Assembly (NCBI RefSeq): GCF_937915125.1
Contig: NZ_CALDMP010000091.1
Location: forward strand, 1 to 35,285
DNA length: 35,285 nt
Reading direction: 5' to 3'
From: an uncultured Ruminococcus sp.
Lineage (GTDB): Bacteria; Bacillota; Clostridia; Oscillospirales; Ruminococcaceae
Below are positions 9,235 to 15,438 of the stretch, piece by piece. Below the pieces are notes generated by a model. The model made no database searches. It was not told the origin of the DNA and was given only the letters and a program-made list of their open reading frames with translations. Numbering within the stretch: the first letter of the stretch is position 1; each line of letters starts with the position of its first letter. A program made the position numbers and the translations under genes.

Positions 9235-10321
9235 AACACTCCTCCGTATCCTTGTCAAAGAAATGCATTCTTGACGGTGTAAATACAAACTCGATGCTGT
9301 CACCAACGCTGCTGATCTCATACTTGGAAACTCTTGCAACCGACTGACTTCCGCCAAAGGTGAAGTACAAATTGTTCTCGTTGCCCATTACCTCTGCATT
9401 TTCCACAACAGACTGCTGCTTTTCGCTCTGATAAAGGGAAAGATTCTGCTCATCCAGCTTGATGTCCTCACCTCTGATACCCAGGATCATCTCGCCCTGT
9501 CTGCCGTTCAGCTTTGAGATTACTGCATCCGGCAGCGCAATTGTTTCACCAGTTGCAAAAGCAATTGTATTTCCCTTTACCGTGACATTATAGAAATTCA
9601 TCTGAGGAGATCCGATAAAGCCTGCCACAAACTTGTTTGCAGGATGCTCATAGAGTTCCATGGGCTTGCCCACCTGCTGAATGACACCGTCTTTCATAAT
9701 GACAATGCGGTCTGCCATGGTCATTGCCTCTACCTGATCGTGCGTAACATAAATGGTCGTGCTGCCCAATTCCCGGTGCAGCTTGCTGATCTCGTTTCTC
9801 ATGCTGACACGCAGCTTCGCATCCAGATTGGAAAGGGGTTCGTCCATGAGGAACACCTTCTGATTCTTAACAATGGCTCGTCCCAGCGCCACTCTCTGCC
9901 GCTGACCACCGGAAAGGTTCTTAGGCTTTCTATAGCGGTATTCAGAAAGTCCCAGAATATCAATGGCCCAGTCCACCTTTTTCTTGATTTCCCCAGACGG
10001 AACCTTCATATTTTTCAGCCCGTAGGAGATGTTCTTTTCTACGGTCATGTGAGGATAAAGTGCATAGTTCTGAAACACCATGGCAATCCCTCTGTCTCTG
10101 GGAGCGGTTTCATTCATCTTCTTTCCGTCAATGTAAAGTTCACCGCCGGTGATGTCCTCAAAGCCTGCAATCATGCGCAGGGTGGTGGATTTTCCGCAGC
10201 CGGACGGTCCGACAAAAGCGATAAATTCTCCCTGTTCGATTTCCAGATTAAAGTCAGTCACAGATTTTCTATCTGCATTGGCATACTGCTTGTCAATATG
10301 TTTCATCTCAATAAAGCTCAT
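9227..10321 (-). CDS. msmK: Sugar ABC transporter ATPase, MsmK/UgpC type
   Basis: This 364-residue ATPase energises carbohydrate import. Walker A GPSGCGKST, Q-loop FQNYALYPHMTV, signature LSGGQRQRVALGR, Walker B VFLMDEPLSNLD and the switch His in VTHDQVEAMT are all intact. The C-terminal MOP/TOBE-like regulatory domain (residues about 240-364) is the hallmark of the CUT1 MalK/MsmK subfamily. It sits 3 bp after the second permease gene. In many Firmicutes MsmK serves several importers. Here it is encoded within the sucrose operon, so a dedicated role is likely, but sharing with other sugar importers of the cell cannot be excluded. Confidence 0.93.
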   Translation of the reverse strand: MSFIEMKHIDKQYANADRKSVTDFNLEIEQGEFIAFVGPSGCGKSTTLRMIAGFEDITGGELYIDGKKMNETAPRDRGIAMVFQNYALYPHMTVEKNISYGLKNMKVPSGEIKKKVDWAIDILGLSEYRYRKPKNLSGGQRQRVALGRAIVKNQKVFLMDEPLSNLDAKLRVSMRNEISKLHRELGSTTIYVTHDQVEAMTMADRIVIMKDGVIQQVGKPMELYEHPANKFVAGFIGSPQMNFYNVTVKGNTIAFATGETIALPDAVISKLNGRQGEMILGIRGEDIKLDEQNLSLYQSEKQQSVVENAEVMGNENNLYFTFGGSQSVARVSKYEISSVGDSIEFVFTPSRMHFFDKDTEECYV

Positions 10322-10324
10322 AAC

Positions 10325-11176
10325 TTAGCCCTCCTTAGAACCGGTGGAGACAACACCCTCCACAATTTGTTTCGAGAACAGTGCATAGATAATAATAACC
10401 GGAATGGTGATCATGGTAATGACTGCAAGGGTCTGTCCCATGGTAGTATTGTCGTTGGAAGTGATGGAGTTCAGACCGATCTGCGCCGTCAGCAAATCAC
10501 TGGATGTGAACACCAGCGACGGCCAGAGATAATCGTTCCAGACATTCAGGAATGTGAATACGCTGACAGTTGCCACAACGGTTTTAGACATCGGCAGCAC
10601 CATGGTAAAGAAGTATTTCAACGGACTGCAATGGTCCAGCTGTGCCGCTTCCCAGACATCGTCCGGCAAACTGATAAACACCTGGCGGAACAGAAAAATA
10701 TTAAAAGGATTGACGATCATAGGTAATACATAACCGAATACAGTGTTAAGCAGACCCATCTTTGCAACAAACAGGAAGTTGATGGTGATAATGGTTTCTG
10801 TGGGAACGATCATCAGCAGCATGATGATCAGCACCCAGCGTTCCCGGAATGGGAAATTGATTTTTGCGAGAGCATAGCCCGCCAAACCGTTTACCACAAT
10901 TCCTGCAACGATCATAATTGCCGCATAGAACAAAGTGTTGAGCATATAGCGGATAAAACTGGTGTCCGTGAGAATTGTGATGTAGTTGTCAAAAAAGCTT
11001 CCGTTCAGTGCCGGCGGAATAAACGCCTTTACGGTGTTCATATCTGCTGTAATGGCAGCGTCCGTCTTGAAAGAGTTCGCCAACATCCAGAGCACTGGAA
11101 ACAGAAAGAACAGAGATAAGATGAATAGTACAACTGCTAAGATAATGTTAGCGGTTTTTTGTTTTCTTGTTCGCAT
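10325..11176 (-). CDS. Sugar ABC transporter permease (MsmG/MalG type)
   Basis: A 283-residue CUT1 permease with six membrane helices. The first is at residues 10-32. The EAA loop that docks to the ATPase reads EAAQLDHCSPLKYFFTMVLPMSK (about 175-198), a good match to the EAA-x3-G consensus except that Gly is replaced by Cys. The short C-terminal tail ends VSTGSKEG, typical of MalG-like subunits. Its start lies within the end of the preceding permease gene (29-bp overlap), so the two are translationally coupled and should form the heterodimeric channel. Substrate: sucrose and fructo-oligosaccharides by context. Confidence 0.9.
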   Translation of the reverse strand: MRTRKQKTANIILAVVLFILSLFFLFPVLWMLANSFKTDAAITADMNTVKAFIPPALNGSFFDNYITILTDTSFIRYMLNTLFYAAIMIVAGIVVNGLAGYALAKINFPFRERWVLIIMLLMIVPTETIITINFLFVAKMGLLNTVFGYVLPMIVNPFNIFLFRQVFISLPDDVWEAAQLDHCSPLKYFFTMVLPMSKTVVATVSVFTFLNVWNDYLWPSLVFTSSDLLTAQIGLNSITSNDNTTMGQTLAVITMITIPVIIIYALFSKQIVEGVVSTGSKEG

Positions 11177-12050
11177 GTTTACCCTCCTTATCTTTTGTCA
11201 GAATGGTCTGAATGATGGTCAGTATCACAACAAATGCAGTGAACACAATTGCCATTGCCGACGCCAGACCGATTTCCCAGTTTACTGTACCAGTTTCGTA
11301 AATATCATATACCAGTGTATAAGTCGAATGAGACGGGCCGCCGCCGGTCATGACCATGGGCTGTACGATCATGCGGAATGCACCGATGGTAATGGTAATG
11401 AACACGAATACGCAAAGGGGTTTCAGCTCTGGCAGTGTGATATCCTTGAACTTCTGCCAACCGCTGGCGTGATCCATCTCCGCTGCCTCGTAAAGTGCCG
11501 GATTGATTGCCTGCAGACCGCCCAGGAAAATGATCATCTGATAGCCGACGCCCTGCCATACACTCATAATGGCAATGGACGGCAGCGCCTGGTCTGCGCT
11601 ATGGATAAAGGGCTGTGCATCAATGCCAATGTGACTGAGCAAGGTATTCAGGATACCCTCCGGGCTGTAAATCTGCATCCACAGATTGGATACCACTGCA
11701 AGAGACATGACAACCGGAATAAAGAATGCGACTTTGAAGTATTTCTTGCAAATGGTCACCTTGTTGATGAGCAGTGCAAGTCCCAGTGCCCCAAGGCTCT
11801 GAGCCGGTACAATGATCAAGACGAATTTCAATGTGTTCCAGAAAGCAGATGAGAAAAGCTCGTCTTTGAAAATCTTTCCGTAGTTTTCCAATCCCACAAA
11901 GTGAGTCAGATCCGGGTTCAGTGCAAAGTAATCAGTAAAGCTGAAAATCAGTGTCAGCAGCATGGGCAGGAACAAAAACAGGATCAGAAGCAGCAGTGCC
12001 GGCCCGAAAAATGCCATTCCCATAATGGAGTTTGATCTTTTACTTTTCAT
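11148..12050 (-). CDS. Sugar ABC transporter permease (MsmF/MalF type)
   Basis: This 300-residue CUT1 permease starts MKSKRSNSIMGMAFFGPALL and contains about six helices. The EAA loop EAAEMDHASGWQKFKDITLPELKP (about 205-228) retains the conserved Gly. The C-terminus is Lys-rich (KDKEGKHANKKTKNR) and overlaps the next permease gene by 29 bp. It also overlaps the binding-protein gene by 4 bp at its start. MsmF-like subunits pair with MsmG-like ones; together with the lipoprotein and ATPase they form a complete high-affinity importer. Confidence 0.9.
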   Translation of the reverse strand: MKSKRSNSIMGMAFFGPALLLLILFLFLPMLLTLIFSFTDYFALNPDLTHFVGLENYGKIFKDELFSSAFWNTLKFVLIIVPAQSLGALGLALLINKVTICKKYFKVAFFIPVVMSLAVVSNLWMQIYSPEGILNTLLSHIGIDAQPFIHSADQALPSIAIMSVWQGVGYQMIIFLGGLQAINPALYEAAEMDHASGWQKFKDITLPELKPLCVFVFITITIGAFRMIVQPMVMTGGGPSHSTYTLVYDIYETGTVNWEIGLASAMAIVFTAFVVILTIIQTILTKDKEGKHANKKTKNR

Positions 12051-13369
12051 TTTCTCGTGTAACGCTCTAATTTGGCGTTGATCCTTTCTACAGATTTATC
12101 CAGTTCTTCCTGCGCATCCTTCCCACTGAGTCCGACACTTTCAAGTGTCTGCTGAAAGGATGTGCTTACCTGCGGATAAACAGGGGTTTTGGGTCTTGGA
12201 TGTCCATAATCTCTCAGCTGTTCATACAGCGCCTTGTAATTTTCATCTTCTTCAAAAAGTGTTATCTGGTCATAAGCCGCATAGGTGGACGGCATGCTCT
12301 TGGTATTTTCAAAGAGCAGCTTTCCGCTGTCCGTACCGCTCATCCATTTTACAAGCTCTGTTGCCGCCTCAATATGTTCCGTACCTGAGGTTGCCGCATA
12401 TGCCCAGGAACCTGTCGGGGTATATCTTCCGCCGTCCCAGTTATCGCTGACAACATAAGGTGCTACGCCAAGTTCTATATCCGGATAATTTTCATAAATG
12501 GTATTGACTTCCCATGCACCGTCAAACTTGAAAGCCGCACGTCCGCTTTCAAAGAGATTTTCAATTGGCGCCTGAGACATATACCCATTATCCACAAAGC
12601 TCCGGAAATACTGCATGGCTGCAACATTTTCCTGAGAATTAAACACGCTGTCCACTGTAAGTCCGTCTGCACTGACAAAATCTCCGCCGTTTGACCAGAC
12701 AAAAGGTGCATAATAGTAAATGCTCGCCTCACCTACCGGGAACGTCATATCCAGGGGATATCCGTTTTTTCCTGCCATAAAGGGTTTCAGCTGTTCCAGT
12801 ATCTCTGTGAACTCTGACCATGTCCAGGGGTCTCCGGCTTCTGGAACGGTAATGCCTGCCTCCTGCAAAATCGCCTTGTTGTAATACAGTCCCACACTGG
12901 ATTCCATTGCACCCAGCGCATAAAGCCGATCGTCATATGTTCCCTGATCCAGAATGGAATCAAGGTAAGCACTGCGTTCCTCCTCAGTCAATTCAGCCAA
13001 AGGTTGAATGATGCCGTTTGCCGCATAGGCTGCCACATTCGGACCGTCAACCGTGATCACATCCGGCAGATCGCCGGACATGACAGAGGCATTGATCTTG
13101 TCAGAATATCCGCCGCCGCTGTCGTTTCGGGGAATAAATTCCACATCTGCAAAATAGGTGCCGTTAAACGTGTCATTGAATTGTTTCACAGATTCTTTGT
13201 AAGCCTGTCCCTCCGGTGTATCCTCAATGGTATGGACCCACATACTGATATAGGTTTCTCCGGAATCGTATCCTGCCACATCGCCGGGCTGCACGTTTTT
13301 ATGACCGCATCCGGTCATGCTCCCTGCAAGCAGCAGTGATACGATTCCTACTGACACTGCTCTTTTCAT
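12047..13369 (-). CDS. Sugar-binding lipoprotein of the ABC importer (family 1)
   Basis: This 440-residue extracellular solute-binding protein begins MKRAVSVGIVSLLLAGSMTGCG, a lipoprotein signal peptide with the acylated Cys at about residue 21. The mature part has family 1 features such as NASVMSGDLPDVITVDGPNVAAY and the repeated aromatic residues expected at a sugar site (SIYYYAPFVWSNGG). The start at 13369 is set by AAAGGAG 7 bases upstream and by the signal peptide; the open frame extends to 13507 across the operators, which rules out an earlier start. It is the first gene of the operon, directly after the operator pair and promoter. Affinity for sucrose or short fructans is inferred from the enzymes encoded downstream. 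Confidence 0.92.
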   Translation of the reverse strand: MKRAVSVGIVSLLLAGSMTGCGHKNVQPGDVAGYDSGETYISMWVHTIEDTPEGQAYKESVKQFNDTFNGTYFADVEFIPRNDSGGGYSDKINASVMSGDLPDVITVDGPNVAAYAANGIIQPLAELTEEERSAYLDSILDQGTYDDRLYALGAMESSVGLYYNKAILQEAGITVPEAGDPWTWSEFTEILEQLKPFMAGKNGYPLDMTFPVGEASIYYYAPFVWSNGGDFVSADGLTVDSVFNSQENVAAMQYFRSFVDNGYMSQAPIENLFESGRAAFKFDGAWEVNTIYENYPDIELGVAPYVVSDNWDGGRYTPTGSWAYAATSGTEHIEAATELVKWMSGTDSGKLLFENTKSMPSTYAAYDQITLFEEDENYKALYEQLRDYGHPRPKTPVYPQVSTSFQQTLESVGLSGKDAQEELDKSVERINAKLERYTRK

Positions 13370-13412
13370 AGGTCTGCTCCTTTCATAAGTACATTGTATT
13401 CGTCCTTTGCAA

Positions 13413-13434
13413 AACCGGTTAAGTAACCGGTTAC
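13413..13434. promoter_or_regulatory. Operator pair downstream of the sucrose promoter
   Basis: Two palindromes, AACCGGTT (13413-13420) and GTAACCGGTTAC (13423-13434), have centres 12 bp apart. They lie just downstream of the minus-strand -10 box, about +5 to +26 of the expected transcript, where a bound LacI-type repressor would block transcription. The central CG and LacI-family half-sites fit the divergent regulator. Confidence 0.75.
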
Positions 13435-13445
13435 TTTGTGATTTT

Positions 13446-13474
13446 AGTATACTACATAATTTCTGTATTGTCAA
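13446..13474 (-). promoter_or_regulatory. Promoter of the sucrose operon
   Basis: On the minus strand, perfect TTGACA (13469-13474), a 17-bp spacer and TATACT (13446-13451) form a near-consensus vegetative promoter about 75 bp upstream of the binding-protein start. Operators immediately downstream imply tight repression in the absence of inducer. Confidence 0.85.
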
Positions 13475-13538
13475 CCCCTTTTTGCATTTTTTGTCATAAC
13501 TGTACAAAAGAACTTCGCTGCTTTGTGCACTCTATACA

Positions 13539-13561
13539 TAACCGGTAATGTAACCGGTTAC
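13539..13561. promoter_or_regulatory. Second operator pair, with a full cre-consensus match
   Basis: ACCGGT (13541-13546) and GTAACCGGTTAC (13550-13561) repeat the geometry of the other pair, again with centres 12 bp apart. The pair lies upstream of the regulator's -35 box. Bases 13548-13562 also satisfy the CcpA cre consensus WTGNAANCGNWNNCW, so carbon catabolite control through this site is an alternative or additional reading. Confidence 0.7.
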
Positions 13562-13580
13562 TTTTTGTCACAAAATCTTC

Positions 13581-13609
13581 TTGCAAATCTATTTGGAATG
13601 TGATATGAT
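13581..13609 (+). promoter_or_regulatory. Promoter of the LacI-family regulator gene
   Basis: TTGCAA (13581-13586), a 17-bp spacer and TATGAT (13604-13609) lie about 20 bp upstream of the regulator's ATG. The expected start of transcription is near 13616, so the 5' leader is very short. Confidence 0.7.
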
Positions 13610-13628
13610 ATAAAACGAAGGTGATTCC

Positions 13629-14654
13629 ATGAAAAAAAAGACTGTAACATTTCAGGACATTGCAGATTATACGGGATTCTCCAAGACAACTATTTCCCGT
13701 TATTTCAACAATCCTGATTCCCTTACACTGGAAAATCAGAAGATCATTGCAGATGCGCTGACTGCACTGGATTATAAGGAAAACAAAGTTGCAAGAATCC
13801 TGGCAAGCGGAAAAACAGAATATGTTGGCATCATTGTCCCCAACCTCTATTTGCATTACTACTCCGAGATGCTGAACCAGCTGCTTTCCACATATGAAAA
13901 GTTCGGGTATAAGTTCCTCGTATTCGTCGGGAACGACAAGAAGGACGTGGAGAGAAAATATATTTCTGAGCTGTTGGCATATCAGATCGAAGGTATGATC
14001 ATTCTGAGCCACACGATTTCCTCTGAGGAATTGGCTGCATATCATGTTCCCATTGTCACCATCGAACGGGAGGACAAATCAGTATGCAGCGTTAACACGG
14101 ACAACTATATGGGCGGCGTGCAGGCAGCAAGTCTGCTTTCGAAAAACAACTGCGATATTCTGATTCATATCAATTCCAGGATTGCATCAGATATTCCAGC
14201 CTATGGAAGAATCCAAGGCTTTCTGGATATCTGTCATGAAAAGAACCTGCCGCACAAGACCATTCTCACAGAACTAGGCAATTCCTATGAGGAATCTACC
14301 ACAAAAATCGCAGAAATTTTTGAGATGTTAGAAAAACAATATCCGGACAAGCGGAAAGGGATCTTTATCTCGAATGACACCCATGCCAATATTCTTTTGA
14401 ATATGATCATTCGAAAATATGGCAAACTTCCGGACACCTATAAGATCGTTGGATTTGATAACTCCCCCATTTCTTCTGAAGCTGTTGTACCTATTAGCAC
14501 TGTTGGGCAGCAAATGGATGTGATCGCGCAGGAAGCCATGGAACTGCTGGTCATGCAGATGAATGAACGCAAGAAACGCAGACCGACACCTCTGAAAGAA
14601 CCTATCCACAAGGTTGTGACACCAATTCTGATTCGCCGGGAAACAACAGATTGA
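13629..14654 (+). CDS. LacI-family regulator of the sucrose operon (ScrR-like)
   Basis: A 341-residue repressor. The N-terminal helix-turn-helix reads TFQDIADYTGFSKTTISRYFNNP (residues 7-29), followed by the hinge YKENKVARILASGKT. The effector domain (about 60-330) is of periplasmic-binding-protein type, with VGIIVPNLYLHYYSEMLNQL and the closing FDNSPISSEAVVPISTVGQ. It is divergent from the sucrose operon and separated from it by two operator pairs, so repression relieved by sucrose, fructose or a phosphorylated derivative is likely; the ligand is not visible in the sequence. The HTH replaces the usual VSxATVSR with FSKTTISR, as in several ScrR-type regulators of Firmicutes. Confidence 0.92.
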   Translation: MKKKTVTFQDIADYTGFSKTTISRYFNNPDSLTLENQKIIADALTALDYKENKVARILASGKTEYVGIIVPNLYLHYYSEMLNQLLSTYEKFGYKFLVFVGNDKKDVERKYISELLAYQIEGMIILSHTISSEELAAYHVPIVTIEREDKSVCSVNTDNYMGGVQAASLLSKNNCDILIHINSRIASDIPAYGRIQGFLDICHEKNLPHKTILTELGNSYEESTTKIAEIFEMLEKQYPDKRKGIFISNDTHANILLNMIIRKYGKLPDTYKIVGFDNSPISSEAVVPISTVGQQMDVIAQEAMELLVMQMNERKKRRPTPLKEPIHKVVTPILIRRETTD

Positions 14655-14682
14655 ATATCAGGACCTCCAAAAGAATATCTAA

Positions 14683-14733
14683 GACAATACCGCACAAAGA
14701 TTGTTCGTCAGGCGCTCTTTGTGCGGTGTTGCC
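14683..14733. repeat. Short copy of the GGCAATACCGCACAAAG palindrome
   Basis: A 51-bp derivative of the 172-bp element at 20728 and 31203. The left end GACAATACCGCACAAAG pairs with CTTTGTGCGGTGTTGCC at the right. The internal part is almost entirely deleted. It follows the regulator gene by about 30 bp and is flanked by CTAA and CTAA-like sequence. Confidence 0.85.
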
Positions 14734-14750
14734 CTAAAAGCAAGTATAGG

Positions 14751-14796
14751 AAAAGAGACTGCTGCACCAATGTTTCGGTGCAGCAGTCTCTTTTTT
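14751..14796 (+). terminator. Strong intrinsic terminator after the LacI-family gene
   Basis: AGAGACTGCTGCACC and GGTGCAGCAGTCTCT form a perfect 15-bp stem with an 8-base loop, followed by six Ts (14791-14796) and preceded by AAAA, so it could work in both directions. The same core motif recurs in the terminator after the GH31 gene. Confidence 0.88.
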
Positions 14797-14879
14797 GGAA
14801 GGACGATGAAAAATACTTTCTGCGGCAATTTTCAAAAACTGTGGGATGTACACCAAACCAATACCGCACACTGGCATAA
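14796..14879 (+). pseudogene. C-terminal remnant of an AraC-family regulator
   Basis: In one frame the bases translate to WKDDEKYFLRQFSKTVGC followed by TPNQYRTLA and a stop (877-879). This is the end of the second helix-turn-helix of an AraC/XylS regulator (compare the consensus DxxYFSRxFKKxxGxTPxxYR). Nothing upstream belongs to it; the preceding bases are the terminator hairpin. It is a relic about 27 codons long. It is not the tail of the AraC gene at 20911-21783, which is intact and ends differently (NRQFRKIAGCSPTEYRKRF). Confidence 0.7.
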
Positions 14880-14915
14880 GCAGTTGTTCCGGTGCTTTTC
14901 TATTTCTGCCCTTTT

Positions 14916-15077
14916 GGGCACCTCTAAAAATCTATGACGTTCGTCAAAATGCCCAATGAACACCGTCTTCGTCGTTGCAAAACCTTGCCAGACACAAAGT
15001 ATGCCTGCGGTTTTGCGCCTAGAATCCGGCGTCCCTTGTGCACTTTGCCGAATCGCCCTAGGTTTTTAGAGGTGCCC
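14916..15077. mobile_element. 162-bp miniature inverted-repeat element
   Basis: The ends GGGCACCTCTAAAAA (14916-14930) and TTTTTAGAGGTGCCC (15063-15077) are perfect inverted repeats. Inside is a second stem, GCAAAACC pairing with GGTTTTGC. TTTT flanks both ends (14912-14915 and 15078-15081) and could be a target duplication. There is no coding capacity. The element interrupts sequence following the AraC remnant. Confidence 0.75.
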
Positions 15078-15079
15078 TT

Positions 15080-15108
15080 TTGCCACTCTGGAAGGAATAT
15101 ACTATAAT
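15080..15108 (+). promoter_or_regulatory. Promoter abutting the 162-bp element
   Basis: TTGCCA (15080-15085), a 17-bp spacer and TATAAT (15103-15108) form a good promoter whose -35 box starts 2 bp beyond the element's right end. It points at the short lipoprotein ORF. Confidence 0.6.
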
Positions 15109-15113
15109 ACTAA

Positions 15114-15159
15114 GGCAACACCGCACAAAGAGCGCCTGGCGGCTTTGTGCGGTGTTACC
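15114..15159. repeat. Short copy of the GGCAACACCGCACAAAG palindrome
   Basis: A 46-bp derivative of the 172-bp family. GGCAACACCGCACAAAG (15114-15130) pairs with CTTTGTGCGGTGTTACC (15143-15159). Placed just after the -10 box at 15103, it would form a hairpin at the 5' end of that transcript. TAA lies on both sides. Confidence 0.85.
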
Positions 15160-15197
15160 TTAACAAAAGATTCAGAAGTTGTAAGGAGCTGATACAT

Positions 15198-15332
15198 ATG
15201 AACCGAAAGCATGAAACCATCCTTTCCTGCATATGCCTGATCCTACTGCTGTTTTCCCTGCTTACTGTTTGCAGCGGCTGTTCTTCGGAGAAGCAGACGC
15301 TCTACAGCATTTTGAATTTTCAAACCACATAG
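15198..15332 (+). CDS. Short lipoprotein ORF, probably a truncated gene
   Basis: A 44-residue ORF starts with ATG at 15198 behind a good RBS (AAGGAG). It reads MNRKHETILSCICLILLLFS and continues to a lipobox LLTVCSGC, so the product would be exported and lipid-anchored. Only about 18 residues follow the Cys before TAG at 15330-15332. Past that stop the same frame stays open and protein-like for a further 15-20 codons (EIDLFETLSDAFSSLV), which suggests that a longer lipoprotein gene was cut by a nonsense mutation and lost its 3' part. It may still be expressed from the promoter at 15080. Function unknown. Confidence 0.5.
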   Translation: MNRKHETILSCICLILLLFSLLTVCSGCSSEKQTLYSILNFQTT

Positions 15333-15438
15333 GAAATCGATCTTTTTGAGACACTGTCGGATGCATTTTCTTCATTAGTTCGGGCGAAAATGTGTTCTAG
15401 CAGGAAAACATCCGCCCCATCCGGGAGCAGAAACATCC

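Noticed and set aside
9234..9357. N-terminal extension of the GH32 protein by 41 residues
   Set aside because: It lies within the ATPase gene, lacks family similarity, and a strong Shine-Dalgarno sequence supports the start at 9234.
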